Origin: Paenibacillus marchantiophytorum | GTDB lineage: Bacteria; Bacillota; Bacilli; Paenibacillales; NBRC-103111 | Assembly: GCF_014640555.1 (NCBI RefSeq) | Contig: NZ_BMHE01000002.1 | Location: 261,566 to 325,565, forward strand | DNA: 64,000 bases | Direction: 5' to 3' | Shown: positions 1 through 8,581 of the stretch, in pieces | Layout: every line of letters starts with the position of its first letter | Position numbering within the stretch: the first letter of the stretch is position 1 | The notes under the pieces: model-generated | Databases searched by the model: none | What the model was told of the DNA's origin: nothing | Seen by the model: only the letters and a program-made list of their open reading frames with translations | Made by a program: the position numbers and the translations under genes

Positions 1-145
1 TATGCTCGGCGGTGATGCCCATCTGCTGCAAACCGCGCAACAATCCCGCTTGCAGGATGGTTTTGGGTCCTTTACTGGCTCCGCGTCGGCCTGCCCCTAG
101 ATCAAATGGCACGCTAATCGCACTAATTGTCGGTACGGTACTCAT
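1..145 (-). CDS. rocF: Arginase family protein, N-terminal part (cut by window edge)
   Basis: Only the first 48 codons are in the window; the gene continues beyond the left edge. Reading from the ATG at 145 on the minus strand, the N-terminus runs MSTVPTISAISVPFDLGAGR and then RGASKGPKTIL. This matches the start of ureohydrolases (a beta strand, then DLGxxRRGxxxGPxxIL). A good ribosome binding site (AGGAG) lies 7 to 8 bases upstream. Arginase hydrolyses L-arginine to ornithine and urea in the cytoplasm. The metal-binding aspartate and histidine motifs lie outside the window, so agmatinase or formimidoglutamase cannot be excluded. The gene is divergent from the iron regulator at 372 and no functional link between them is apparent. 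Confidence 0.7.
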   Translation of the reverse strand, partial: MSTVPTISAISVPFDLGAGRRGASKGPKTILQAGLLRGLQQMGITAEH

Positions 146-240
146 ACGATCAACTCCTCTTGACTAAGATTCCCAGTAAACAAAAAATCATGCTGTCTTA
201 TCGCTATTAGATTACCATTTATTTCGTGTTTCCGTATATG

Positions 241-255
241 TTTCATTATATGAAA
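241..255. promoter_or_regulatory. Short palindrome in the divergent arginase/regulator gap
   Basis: TTTCAT, TAT, ATGAAA forms perfect 6-base arms around a 3-base centre, about 95 bases upstream of the arginase start. It could be an operator for the arginase gene, but it is short and AT-rich and could be chance. Confidence 0.2.
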
Positions 256-317
256 GGCTACTTCCATTGGTTATCGGAATTCAATTTGTTTTTGAGAAAG
301 CCAACCTCGTGCCGATA

Positions 318-345
318 TGTTATACTATTATGAGAATGATTATCA
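318..345 (+). promoter_or_regulatory. Extended -10 promoter with overlapping Fur box
   Basis: TGTTATACT at 318-326 is an extended -10 element (TGn plus TATACT). Directly downstream, 331-345 reads TGAGAATGATTATCA, one mismatch from the 7-1-7 Fur consensus TGATAATnATTATCA. Fur bound here would cover the transcription start, giving iron-repressed expression of the downstream regulator. The site also lies upstream of the chosen TTG start, which argues against any start earlier than 372. Confidence 0.75.
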
Positions 346-371
346 ATTGTTCGGTAAAGGTGGGATTTGAC

Positions 372-2036
372 TTGCATAGCGGTTTAAATCAAGAAGCGTA
401 TCTAACTGGTACCTTGCTGGAGCTGAGTAAACTTGAAGTGATTACTTATACAGCTAATTGGAAATTTGAAGTAGTAAAGGCTGATAAACATACATTGCTT
501 TTTTTCGTAAAAACAAGAGGTCAGCTGCTTATGAATCAGGAAGAAATCCCGATTTATGGTAAAACGCTCTGTTTGCTGCTGCCTGGAATGAGCGCGCAGA
601 CGATGAATTTGTCGGGCAATGAACATAGCTTGATCTATCAGCTTGAATTCGAATTATTTCGCATGGGGGAGAAAACGGATTTGCGCAAGGTTTTTGACCG
701 CGTGCTTGATTTCCCGGTGCAGGGCTTGCTGCAAGCGGATCTACTGCTATTTCAGCGAAAAATACAATTGCTTGCATCCGCTTATGGCGTATCCAGTGTG
801 AGAGAGCATTTGCGTCAGCAGTATGTTTATGAATTGTTGGAGCTGATTCTCAAGGAACAACCGCCAGTAGCAACTACGCCTAAGGATGCCGATGCCTCGA
901 TCCAGTTGACCATTCAATACATGCAGGATGCTTATGCAACAGATTTGAATTTGGATACGCTTGCTGAACTTGCCGGCATGCATCCGGCATATTATTCGCA
1001 GCGTTTCAAACAAAAGATGAATAAAACGCCGATCGAATTTCTTACGCAAATCCGGATGAATAAGGCGAAGGAAACCTTACTCGTGTCTGCGCCTAAGATT
1101 AAGGATTTGGCTGGACTGGTCGGGTACCGCGACGAGTTCTATTTCAGCCGCCGCTTCAAAGAAAATAGCGGCTGTGCACCCAAGCAGTATACGAGCGAGC
1201 AGCTTGAGAGCATTGTGTCGTTATCTTATCCGTATACCGATCATCTGACTACGTTAGGCATTGTTCCTTCGGCAGCGCAATATCACCGTGCAGCGTATTT
1301 ACCTGTGGAGGCAAAATCATTAAATTTGCCATTGCATGCTGTTGAGGCTTGGGAAATAGGCAGGCAGGCCTTTTTGGAAGCCAAGCCAAGCTTGGTGATT
1401 TGCAAAGATAATGTCGTCCTGAAAGCCAGAGAGCATATCAGTGATATAGCTCCTATCATTTCCATTCCATGGGCTACCCTGGATGTATTTGATCACTTAG
1501 AGGAAATTGGACAGTTGGTTGGGCGAAGACAGGCAGCCAAGGAATGGATTCAACGCCATGAATATATAGCGGAGCTGGCAAGGAAACGGGTTCACAAAAC
1601 TTTCGGGAATCCGACCTTAACGATTTGCCGGATGACAAGCAAGGGGCTGAGGCTGTATGGTGCACGGAATGTGGGGCATATTTTTTATCGCGCTCTGCAA
1701 TTCATGCCCCCAAGCCGTCTTAGTCAAGCGATGAGCCTGCATCGTGCAGGGACTAACTTTAACTGGATATCCATGACGCCGGAAGAATTAAACCAATATG
1801 AGTCCGATTACATGATTATCTTAACCTCATCGGAGCAAGCTGCTTCCAAGCTGCGCCACCAGTTAGTGACAGATCCAGCATGGCTGCGACTGCCTGGGAT
1901 CAGGCAGGGACGCTACTTCCTTTTGCAGTGGGATGAATGGATGGTATATGCACCGCAAGCGATTGAGCAGCTTCTTGAGAAGGCGACTCAGATGCTGATC
2001 AGTACTCCGCTGACCCAAAGCCGTTTGCAACTCTGA
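372..2036 (+). CDS. AraC-family regulator fused to a siderophore-binding-protein domain (Btr-like)
   Basis: A protein of 554 residues: an N-terminal sensor-like region, a double helix-turn-helix AraC domain at about 175-275 (LAELAGMHPAYYSQRFKQKM and IKDLAGLVGYRDEFYFSRRF), then a FeuA/FecB-like periplasmic-binding-protein fold at about 280-545. The same architecture is known from Bacillus subtilis Btr, which senses ferric bacillibactin in the cytoplasm and activates feuABC. Start: TTG at 372 has AAAGGTGGG 7 bases upstream, whereas the longer open frame begins before the Fur box. A Fur box precedes it, and a permease/lipoprotein operon with its own Fur box follows. The inferred role is activator of that operon when the ferric siderophore is present. 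The ligand is not known. Confidence 0.85.
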   Translation: MHSGLNQEAYLTGTLLELSKLEVITYTANWKFEVVKADKHTLLFFVKTRGQLLMNQEEIPIYGKTLCLLLPGMSAQTMNLSGNEHSLIYQLEFELFRMGEKTDLRKVFDRVLDFPVQGLLQADLLLFQRKIQLLASAYGVSSVREHLRQQYVYELLELILKEQPPVATTPKDADASIQLTIQYMQDAYATDLNLDTLAELAGMHPAYYSQRFKQKMNKTPIEFLTQIRMNKAKETLLVSAPKIKDLAGLVGYRDEFYFSRRFKENSGCAPKQYTSEQLESIVSLSYPYTDHLTTLGIVPSAAQYHRAAYLPVEAKSLNLPLHAVEAWEIGRQAFLEAKPSLVICKDNVVLKAREHISDIAPIISIPWATLDVFDHLEEIGQLVGRRQAAKEWIQRHEYIAELARKRVHKTFGNPTLTICRMTSKGLRLYGARNVGHIFYRALQFMPPSRLSQAMSLHRAGTNFNWISMTPEELNQYESDYMIILTSSEQAASKLRHQLVTDPAWLRLPGIRQGRYFLLQWDEWMVYAPQAIEQLLEKATQMLISTPLTQSRLQL

Positions 2037-2081
2037 AGGAAATCTTAAAATTATCCAAGGATTTAATCTTTGAAAATGACA

Positions 2082-2133
2082 TGGACGAAAGTAAGATACA
2101 TTTCTATAATTATTTTATTGATAATGATTATCA
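2082..2133 (+). promoter_or_regulatory. Promoter with perfect Fur box for the permease operon
   Basis: TGGACG (2082-2087), a 17-base spacer and TATAAT (2105-2110) form a sigma-A type promoter. It is followed at 2119-2133 by TGATAATGATTATCA, an exact match to the 15-base Fur consensus. The ribosome binding site GAGAGGTAAGG (2142-2152) and the ATG at 2162 come next. Iron repression of the operon is strongly implied; activation by the upstream AraC protein is inference. Confidence 0.85.
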
Positions 2134-2161
2134 GTATTAATGAGAGGTAAGGATTTTACTC

Positions 2162-3178
2162 ATGGATTCGAGTCGTCCGAGGATGAACGGTATTACGCAT
2201 GGAGGGATAGGTCTCGCAACGATTGCTGTACTGCTGTTTATTATGTTTACTGCTATTTCGTTCGGAGCTAAGGATTTAACGCTGGGGACCGTATGGTCAG
2301 CCGTTTTCCAGTATGACCCAACGCTAACTTCACATCAGATTATCCATGAGTTGAGGCTGCCGAGAGTGATAGGCGCAGCTGTGATCGGAGCTGGCTTTGC
2401 CGTTGCAGGTGCTCTCATGCAAGGCATTACACGAAATCCATTAGCGGATTCCGGCATTCTGGGAGTCAACGCAGGGGCTGCAATGATGGTTGCCCTGAGC
2501 TTCGCCTTTTTCCCGAATCTGCCCTATTCAGCGCTTATGTTCGTTTCTTTTATTGGCGCTGTGGCGAGTACTGCTTTTATTTTCTTGCTTGGCGCTTCAA
2601 CTCCAGGCGGCTTAACCCCGCTGCGTTTAACGTTGGCGGGAGCCGTAGTAGCTGCCATGCTGCATTCGCTGAGCTCTGGCATTGCGATTTATTACGATCT
2701 TAATCAGGATCTTGCATTTTGGTATGCAGGCGGGGTTTCTGGTGTGAAATGGCCCCAATTGAAGCTGCTGGTGCCTGTGATTGCACTCGCCATCCTAGGT
2801 GCGATGATGATCAGCCGCTCTGTTTCCTTGATTGCTTTGGGCGAAGATGTTTCTGTCAGTTTGGGTGTTCAAACAAAACGCACACGCCTGATAGGAATAG
2901 CGCTGGCTGTGATTCTTGCCGGGGTAGGCGTTTCCGCCGCAGGTTCCATCGGATTCGTTGGACTCGTTATTCCCCATATCGTAAGAAAGATCGTGGGGGT
3001 AGATTATCGCTTCATTATCCCATTATCGGGATTACTCGGAGCCATCTTGCTTGTGCTCGCTGATTTGGGTGCTCGCATGGTTCATCCGCCGAAGGAACTG
3101 GCGATCAGCTTGATGGTAGCGATGGTCGGTGTCCCCTTCTTCCTGTATCTGGCCAGGAAAGAAAGGAGGGCCTTGTGA
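2162..3178 (+). CDS. Iron-siderophore ABC transporter permease (FecCD family)
   Basis: A polytopic membrane protein of 338 residues, the usual FecCD/BtuC length. The family signature GALMQGITRNPLADSGILG lies near residues 82-100, and a glycine-rich GSIGFVGLVIPHIVRKIVG segment near 260 is the usual coupling loop for the ATPase. It should form half of the membrane channel for a ferric-siderophore complex and pair with the next gene. The stop codon shares one base with the next start, so the two are translationally coupled. Transcription starts from the Fur-box promoter just upstream. Confidence 0.93.
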   Translation: MDSSRPRMNGITHGGIGLATIAVLLFIMFTAISFGAKDLTLGTVWSAVFQYDPTLTSHQIIHELRLPRVIGAAVIGAGFAVAGALMQGITRNPLADSGILGVNAGAAMMVALSFAFFPNLPYSALMFVSFIGAVASTAFIFLLGASTPGGLTPLRLTLAGAVVAAMLHSLSSGIAIYYDLNQDLAFWYAGGVSGVKWPQLKLLVPVIALAILGAMMISRSVSLIALGEDVSVSLGVQTKRTRLIGIALAVILAGVGVSAAGSIGFVGLVIPHIVRKIVGVDYRFIIPLSGLLGAILLVLADLGARMVHPPKELAISLMVAMVGVPFFLYLARKERRAL

Positions 3179-4197
3179 TGAGCTCACTTAGGCGCATTCG
3201 CCGCAGGAATCTAAGCCTAACGGTCGGGATTAGTCTCCTGCTCATTAGTTTGCTGGTCATTCTGATTAGCTTGAACACAGGCTCGATTCGGCTTTCACCA
3301 TTTGAGGTTTGGCAGACTTTTGTAGGTCAGGGGAGTCCGGATAGTCAACTGGTATTGTTCGAATACCGACTGCCCCGCATATTGATTACGATGCTTGCAG
3401 GCATCGGTTTAGGCGTCTCCGGAGCGATTCTTCAAGGGATCACCCGCAATGGGCTTGCGGATCCCGGTATTCTGGGGCTTCATGCGGGAGCAGCATTTGG
3501 TTTGATTGTGTTTGTTAGCTTTTTTCATGCCGTGAAAGGCATGCCATCTTTGCTCATTCCAGTTTTTGCTTTTGCCGGTGGCATTGTGACGGCTGTTCTC
3601 ATTGTCATCTTGGCCTATGACCGTCACAAAGGTATCGTACCTATTCGCCTGATTCTGGTTGGTATCGCGATTGCGGCAGGGTTCAGCGCGGTTACGTTAT
3701 TCTTGTCGCTGCGGCTGGATGAAGCGACATACCGTTTTACATCCAGATGGCTGCTGGGCAATGTGTGGGGAAGAGATTGGATCCATGTCTATGCCCTATT
3801 GCCGTGGATCCTTGTCTTCATTCCGTACACGTTCTCCAAGTGGAAAGTCATGAATGCCTTCTCGTTGGGGGATGAGACAACCGCGGGTATGGGCATTTCA
3901 GTGAACCGCGAACGCATGCTGCTGTTGATGAGCGCTGTTGCGCTGTCCAGCGCCAGCGTCGCGATGGCCGGAGGCATTGGTTTCCTGGGGCTAGTCGCGC
4001 CGCATCTGGCACGGCGACTCGTCGGTCCCATGCATCAATATCTGCTGCCGATAGCAGGGTTGATCGGGCTAGTGATTCTAGTTGCGGCCGACACCATCGG
4101 GCGTTCGATCTTTCAGCCTAATGCGATCCCGGCCGGTGTCGTTGTAGCAGCCGTCGGGGCGCCGTATTTTTTGTATTTATTAATAAGAACGAAATAA
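3178..4197 (+). CDS. Iron-siderophore ABC transporter permease, second subunit (FecCD family)
   Basis: The second FecCD permease, 339 residues. It carries GAILQGITRNGLADPGILG and, near the C-terminus, GGIGFLGLVAPHLARRLVG. The ATG at 3178 has AAGGAGG 8 bases upstream; a GTG three bases earlier is possible but closer to the ribosome binding site than usual. It overlaps the preceding stop by one base. It forms the heterodimeric membrane channel with the preceding protein. No ATPase gene occurs in the operon, which matches the Bacillus feu system, where a separately encoded ATPase energises several siderophore importers. Confidence 0.92.
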   Translation: MSSLRRIRRRNLSLTVGISLLLISLLVILISLNTGSIRLSPFEVWQTFVGQGSPDSQLVLFEYRLPRILITMLAGIGLGVSGAILQGITRNGLADPGILGLHAGAAFGLIVFVSFFHAVKGMPSLLIPVFAFAGGIVTAVLIVILAYDRHKGIVPIRLILVGIAIAAGFSAVTLFLSLRLDEATYRFTSRWLLGNVWGRDWIHVYALLPWILVFIPYTFSKWKVMNAFSLGDETTAGMGISVNRERMLLLMSAVALSSASVAMAGGIGFLGLVAPHLARRLVGPMHQYLLPIAGLIGLVILVAADTIGRSIFQPNAIPAGVVVAAVGAPYFLYLLIRTK

Positions 4198-4218
4198 GGA
4201 TCTCGAAGGAGTTTAATG

Positions 4219-5157
4219 ATGAAAAAGAAAAATATTGCACTCATGAGTATGGTCAGTTCGCTATTCCTATTAGCGGCTTGCGGCCAATCCGCTGCCCCTC
4301 AAGGCGCAGCAACGAAGACACCAACAGCAACAGCAACTGCGGCGACCACAGTAAAACCGGTTGAGAAGGAACCGCGCATTGCCTCGTTGTCTATTCATTT
4401 GACGAATGATCTGCTTGCACTGGGGATTACACCAGTAGGTTCTGTTATGGGAGGAGACCTCAAAGCTTTCCTGCCGCATGTCGCTGATCGCCTGCAAAAT
4501 ACGAAAAAGCTGGGTGTTGTGACGGAACCCGATATGGAAGCCTTGCTGGCTTTGAAACCAGAAGTCATTTATTTGGATCAACAGTACGCTGGCAAAGATA
4601 TAGCCAAATACGAGAAAATCGCCAAATCTGAAGTGTTTAATCTCGATGACGGCACATGGCGTGACCATTTGAAAAAAATCGGCAAGCTCGTTAACCGTGA
4701 ACCGCAAGCGGAAACGTACATCAAGGATTACGAAGCGCAAGCGACGAAAGTGAAAGGGCTCATCAAGGATAAAATCGGGGACGGCAAGGCTATGGCAATC
4801 CGTGTGACGGCCAAAGAATTGCGTGTGATGGGCATGAAACGTCCATTAGGACCGCTCCTGTTCACGGATCTGGGTTTGAAGCCGGCAAGCGGCGTGGAGA
4901 AGATCGAGAAAGCTTATGAAACGATCTCCCAAGAAGTTCTGCCTGACTATGATGCTGACGCCATATTTGTCATTGTGAATAATGAGGATGCGGCTAAAAA
5001 GGTTTTTGAACAATTGTCTGCCAATCCCATTTGGAAAGGGCTAAAAGCTGTCAAAGCCGGGCATATTTACCCGATCGCCGACCAACCTTGGCTAGATTAC
5101 TCAGCTATCGGCAACAAAATGGCGCTTGACGCTGCGGAAAAGCTATTCGCCAAGTAA
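4219..5157 (+). CDS. Iron-siderophore substrate-binding lipoprotein (FeuA/FecB-like)
   Basis: A 312-residue lipoprotein. It has a basic N-terminus, a hydrophobic stretch and the lipobox LAAC with Cys21 as the predicted lipidation site, then an Ala/Thr-rich linker. The two-lobed type III binding protein begins near PRIASLSIHLTNDLLALGI. It should capture the ferric siderophore outside the membrane and hand it to the two upstream permeases. AAGGAG stands 7 bases before the ATG at 4219; an ATG at 4216 is also possible. It is the last gene of the operon and is followed by a hairpin terminator. Its sequence is only distantly similar to the sensor domain of the regulator at 372, unlike the second iron locus. 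Confidence 0.9.
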   Translation: MKKKNIALMSMVSSLFLLAACGQSAAPQGAATKTPTATATAATTVKPVEKEPRIASLSIHLTNDLLALGITPVGSVMGGDLKAFLPHVADRLQNTKKLGVVTEPDMEALLALKPEVIYLDQQYAGKDIAKYEKIAKSEVFNLDDGTWRDHLKKIGKLVNREPQAETYIKDYEAQATKVKGLIKDKIGDGKAMAIRVTAKELRVMGMKRPLGPLLFTDLGLKPASGVEKIEKAYETISQEVLPDYDADAIFVIVNNEDAAKKVFEQLSANPIWKGLKAVKAGHIYPIADQPWLDYSAIGNKMALDAAEKLFAK

Positions 5158-5164
5158 CACCCAT

Positions 5165-5213
5165 AGAGGCTACCCTAAAGTCAGTTATCTCACTGGCGCT
5201 AGGGGCAGCCTCT
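5165..5213 (+). terminator. Intrinsic terminator of the iron-uptake operon
   Basis: Arms AGAGGCTACCCT and AGGGGCAGCCTCT pair with one small bulge around a 24-base loop and are followed by a T-rich stretch (TCTTGTTT). Confidence 0.7.
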
Positions 5214-5335
5214 TCTTGTTTGTGCTGCAGCAAGGAGCAGGAAATGTTGGATGTCCGGATGTCATTCCTGATATTGCCGGCAGCTAAGGAACTGTAGGAT
5301 GCTTATAGACGAGAAAATGGCTGCTTTCGAAATTT

Positions 5336-5396
5336 AATGAACTGAGTTAGCGCTATCGATCACTTTATTGGCCGAATAAAGGGTGTTGAGTTCGTT
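5336..5396. repeat. Nested inverted repeat in the convergent gap
   Basis: The inner hairpin CTTTATT/AATAAAG (5363-5369 and 5375-5381) is flanked by outer arms AATGAACT (5336-5343) and AGTTCGTT (5389-5396), one mismatch. It lies between convergent genes and has no clear T-run. It could fold in RNA from either strand or be a small dispersed repeat. Confidence 0.4.
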
Positions 5397-5412
5397 AGAC
5401 GATTAACGACGA

Positions 5413-6645
5413 TTAAAATGCCCAGTTGCCTTGGCGGAAGATAGGCTCAATGCGGCCATCCGCGTGCTCGCCATCAATATCCATTTCGGCAGAACCGATC
5501 ATAAAGTCAACGTGAATCAAGCTATCGTTAAGACCGGCTTGCGCTTGCTGCTCCTTCGACATCTCAGCTCCACCCTCGATACAGGTTGGGAAAGCTCTGC
5601 CCAAAGCCAAATGGTTGGAAGCATTCTCATCATACAACGTATTAAAGAAGATGAGGTTTGAATTGGAAATCGGAGATAGATGCGGTACGAGTGCGATTTC
5701 ACCCAAATAATGCGCTCCTTCGTCCATCTCGATCATGGCTTGCAAAGACTCGTAGCCTTCTTCAGCCGTGTAGTGGACGACACGCCCGTTCTCGAAGGTA
5801 AGCGAGAAGTTGTTGATAAGATTGCCTTGATAGCTCAAAGGCTTCGTACTGCGAACGGTTCCTTGGGTCCCTTGACGCAGCGGTGAGAGGAAGACTTCTT
5901 CTGTTGGGATATTCGGGTTAAACTCGAAGCCCCCGCGGCCATTCGTTGCTGATCCGCCACGCCAAACGTGATGCTCAGGGAGTTGCACGGTAAGGGCAGT
6001 TCCAGGTGCGCGGTAATGAATTTTGTGGAATTTCTTTTCGTTCAGCTGTTCCCTTTTGTTGCGAAGTGTAGCGTTATGTTCCTGCCAAATTTGCACAGGA
6101 TCCTCTTGATCAACACGGGTAGCTTTGAAGATAGCGTCCCATAAGGCGTTGATCGCTGCTTGTTCATCCAGCTGCGGGAACACTTTTTTGGCCCAAGCTT
6201 CGGAAGGAGCGGCTACGATCGACCATGTCATTTTGTAGGATGACATATGTTCTCTCCACTTCACTAATTTCGGACCTGCGGCTTTGGAGTTAGCGGAAAT
6301 GCGGGCAGGATCAACATCCTTGAGCAATTCTGGATCATCCGCATCAATCCATAAATAAGCGCCGTTGTTATCGGCCAATTCGCTGAGCGCATCCGCTCTC
6401 CACGTGGGATATTCGTTGAAAGCGTCGTCAGGAGCGTTGAGATATCTGATCTGTGTGCAGATTTCATCCTGCCATTCAATATGTACATGCTTGGCCCCGG
6501 CTTTATAAGCTTTGGAGGAGATCAGGCGTACCAGCTCAGGCTGCAGAATTGGGGCGTTAATCCAGAGTGATTGACCGGACTGAATGTTCAGAGAAACACG
6601 GACGATAAGCTCTGCGTATTTATCAAGATTGCGTGCAAAGGTCAT
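5413..6645 (-). CDS. Aminopeptidase, M29 family (AmpS-like)
   Basis: 410 residues, the normal length for family M29 metallo-aminopeptidases, which remove N-terminal residues from peptides in the cytoplasm using two divalent metal ions. The family pattern is seen from the N-terminus (NLDKYAELIVRVSLNIQSGQ) to the C-terminal metal-binding part. That part holds an acidic EGAHYLGEIALVP segment, a histidine in NASNHLALG, and HVDFMIGSAEMDIDG near 375-390. AAAGGAGG lies 7 bases before the ATG. A near-consensus promoter sits in the 69-base gap to the upstream AraC gene, so it is probably transcribed on its own as well as by read-through. A housekeeping role is likely. Confidence 0.9.
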   Translation of the reverse strand: MTFARNLDKYAELIVRVSLNIQSGQSLWINAPILQPELVRLISSKAYKAGAKHVHIEWQDEICTQIRYLNAPDDAFNEYPTWRADALSELADNNGAYLWIDADDPELLKDVDPARISANSKAAGPKLVKWREHMSSYKMTWSIVAAPSEAWAKKVFPQLDEQAAINALWDAIFKATRVDQEDPVQIWQEHNATLRNKREQLNEKKFHKIHYRAPGTALTVQLPEHHVWRGGSATNGRGGFEFNPNIPTEEVFLSPLRQGTQGTVRSTKPLSYQGNLINNFSLTFENGRVVHYTAEEGYESLQAMIEMDEGAHYLGEIALVPHLSPISNSNLIFFNTLYDENASNHLALGRAFPTCIEGGAEMSKEQQAQAGLNDSLIHVDFMIGSAEMDIDGEHADGRIEPIFRQGNWAF

Positions 6646-6678
6646 GATGAATCCTCCTTTATTTTAAATCTTGCTAGC

Positions 6679-6707
6679 AGTTTATCCTGAGATGAGCCGA
6701 CTGTCAA
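6679..6707 (-). promoter_or_regulatory. Sigma-A promoter of the aminopeptidase gene
   Basis: On the minus strand TTGACA (6707-6702), a 17-base spacer and TAAACT (6684-6679) lie 34 bases upstream of the ATG at 6645. The -35 box is perfect and the spacing optimal. Confidence 0.7.
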
Positions 6708-6714
6708 ATAAATT

Positions 6715-7488
6715 TTACCGTTGGTTTTTGATGAACGTAGAGGGGGTCATCCCATGCCATTTGCGGAATTGATTGGTGAAGTGGTTATAGTTTTGAAACC
6801 CTACATCGTAACAAACTTCCGAAGCGCTTCGGCCCGTATGCTCCAGCATTAATACAGCTTGTTGAATCCGCATGCGATTCAGGGTATCGATAATGGACAG
6901 GCCTGTGCTTTCTTTGAACAGATGCGATAATCTTGAGGGGGAGAGTCCCACGGTTTGGGCTAGCTCCTCGATCCGAATCGGTTCACGCATGAGCTGTGAG
7001 AGCAGTCGGAGCACTTCTTCAATGCGAGGGTCCATGTTGCGCTTGGTTTTCTGCGCCATGATCAACAAGATTTCTCGCAGTGAGCCGCAGCACAGCTCGA
7101 ACCAGTACTCGCCGCGTTCACGGGAATCCGCCAGAATCCGGCTGAATGCCTGGAATATCCGTTCGCGCGTAGATTCATTCTCAATGGTCAGATAAACGAC
7201 TTCTTCCTGTGGAAGCAGGTTTATTTCCGAAAAAAAGGCAGGGAAATGCGCCCATACAAATTGCCACGTATGGTTCTTCAGTGTGCCATAATGATGAGCG
7301 GCTCCCGGTGCCAATAATACGATATCGCCTGTTCGGCAATCGCGCTTCTCCTCGTTATAGTTGACATAGCCTTTCCCGTCCAGCGTAAACATCAATAGCC
7401 AGTCCTGTCGCCCATGAGGACGCTTGACGACATAGGATTCCGGTTCATTATAATGGCCTGCCAAGAGCTCTTGTACGTCTAACTTCAT
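6715..7488 (-). CDS. AraC-family regulator with N-terminal cupin sensor
   Basis: 257 residues. The N-terminal half looks like the AraC-type cupin pocket (RPHGRQDWLLMFTLDGKGYV, then GDIVLLAPGAAHHYG). The C-terminal 100 residues hold two helix-turn-helix motifs (IEELAQTVGLSPSRLSHLFK and ASEVCYDVGFQNYNHFTNQF). The start has an AAAGGAAA-type ribosome binding site. It is divergent from a phytanoyl-CoA-dioxygenase-like gene with a 160-base shared control region, so it probably regulates that gene; this is inference from position. The inducer cannot be read from sequence. Confidence 0.88.
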   Translation of the reverse strand: MKLDVQELLAGHYNEPESYVVKRPHGRQDWLLMFTLDGKGYVNYNEEKRDCRTGDIVLLAPGAAHHYGTLKNHTWQFVWAHFPAFFSEINLLPQEEVVYLTIENESTRERIFQAFSRILADSRERGEYWFELCCGSLREILLIMAQKTKRNMDPRIEEVLRLLSQLMREPIRIEELAQTVGLSPSRLSHLFKESTGLSIIDTLNRMRIQQAVLMLEHTGRSASEVCYDVGFQNYNHFTNQFRKWHGMTPSTFIKNQR

Positions 7489-7648
7489 TTCCGTCGTTTC
7501 CTTTCGCTAGAAGCTTTGGGACATCTTCAGTATATCAATAAATAGCAGGATTGTATGAGTATATAGCACTATTATTACTTCTATGCCTGCTTGCTTTCCG
7601 TTATGCTGAAGTCAGGGAACAAACATGATGATAGGGGAGGGGAGCAGG

Positions 7649-8458
7649 ATGAAGCCATCCTTGCTTAAATTGACGAAGGAACAGAAGCAGCATTTTGAAA
7701 CAGAGGGGTATGTGATCGTGAAGGGACTGTTTTCAGAGCAGAATCTCGCGGAAATTGATGCAACCTTTGAGGCGATTAGTGATCAAACGGTTCCGGGCTA
7801 TTTTGAACCTGAGCGGCAGGCTGAAGTCATGGATCCGTTGAAACGATACCCGCGTGTGATGCACCCGCACCGGTTTAATGAGACAGCCATGAGATATATG
7901 CTGCATCAGCCCGTACTCGAAGTGTTAGCAGATTTGTATGAGGAAGAAGCGTTGGCTGCGCAAAGCATGTTTTATTACAAACCGCCAGGATCTCGCGGGC
8001 AAGCGCTGCATCAGGACAACTTTTATTTGCAAGTGGAGCCTGGCAATTGTATTGCGGCCTGGACGGCGATTGATGCGGCTGATGAGGAGAATGGCGGCCT
8101 GCTCGTGGTACCCAAAACGAACACTTATGATATTTCGTGTCCTGACATTGCAGATGCCAAAGAATCATTTACTACACATTATGTGAAGCCGCCCAAAGAC
8201 GAAAAGGCCATGCCAGTCATCATGGAGCGCGGCGATGTTCTCTTTTTCAATGGCAATCTGATTCATGGTTCTTATCGCAACAAGACGAAAGATCGCTTTC
8301 GTCGGGCGTTTATTTGCCATTATGCTAACGCTTCAGCCACACACATCAGCAACCATTACCGACCTTTGTATCGACAAAACGGTGATCCGGTTTCCTTAGA
8401 GGTTAACCCCAGCGGCGGGCCGTGCGGTGAAGAATTTGAGAATGTATATCCTCATTAA
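7649..8458 (+). CDS. Phytanoyl-CoA dioxygenase family protein (Fe(II)/2-oxoglutarate oxygenase)
   Basis: 269 residues from the ATG at 7649, which has AGGGGAGGGG 5 bases upstream; an ATG at 7625 would leave that site inside the gene. The double-stranded beta-helix iron site is visible: HQD in ALHQDNFYLQVEPGN (first two ligands), a distal histidine in LIHGSYRNKTKDRFRRAF, and the arginine that normally binds 2-oxoglutarate. Such enzymes hydroxylate small molecules or metabolites in the cytoplasm. The substrate is unknown; bacterial members often act on osmolytes, phosphonates or natural products. It is transcribed divergently from an AraC regulator. Confidence 0.82.
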   Translation: MKPSLLKLTKEQKQHFETEGYVIVKGLFSEQNLAEIDATFEAISDQTVPGYFEPERQAEVMDPLKRYPRVMHPHRFNETAMRYMLHQPVLEVLADLYEEEALAAQSMFYYKPPGSRGQALHQDNFYLQVEPGNCIAAWTAIDAADEENGGLLVVPKTNTYDISCPDIADAKESFTTHYVKPPKDEKAMPVIMERGDVLFFNGNLIHGSYRNKTKDRFRRAFICHYANASATHISNHYRPLYRQNGDPVSLEVNPSGGPCGEEFENVYPH

Positions 8459-8478
8459 GCATTAACATGTATTATGGA

Positions 8479-8523
8479 GAATCGTTCCAAGGCCGGGAGA
8501 CTGGTTTGGAACGGTTCTTTTTT
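8479..8523 (+). terminator. Intrinsic terminator after the dioxygenase gene
   Basis: GAATCGTTCCAA (8479-8490) pairs with TTGGAACGGTTC (8506-8517) with one G-T pair, followed by six T. It covers the 5' end of the open frame of the next gene and so supports a later start for it. Confidence 0.85.
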
Positions 8524-8581
8524 CGTGCATGCGTATGGAATGATGTCAATTGTTTACAATAGGGGAGGGGTGAATAACAAT

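Noticed and set aside
366..377. TTTGACTTGCAT shared by the starts of the first iron regulator (366) and second iron lipoprotein (25476)
   Set aside because: The reading frame of the start differs between the two and the distances to the Fur boxes differ, so the shared 12-mer is probably chance.
8474..8581. N-terminal extension of the VanW-family protein back to 8474
   Set aside because: The extension runs through the dioxygenase terminator hairpin, and a strong ribosome binding site lies just before the later ATG.
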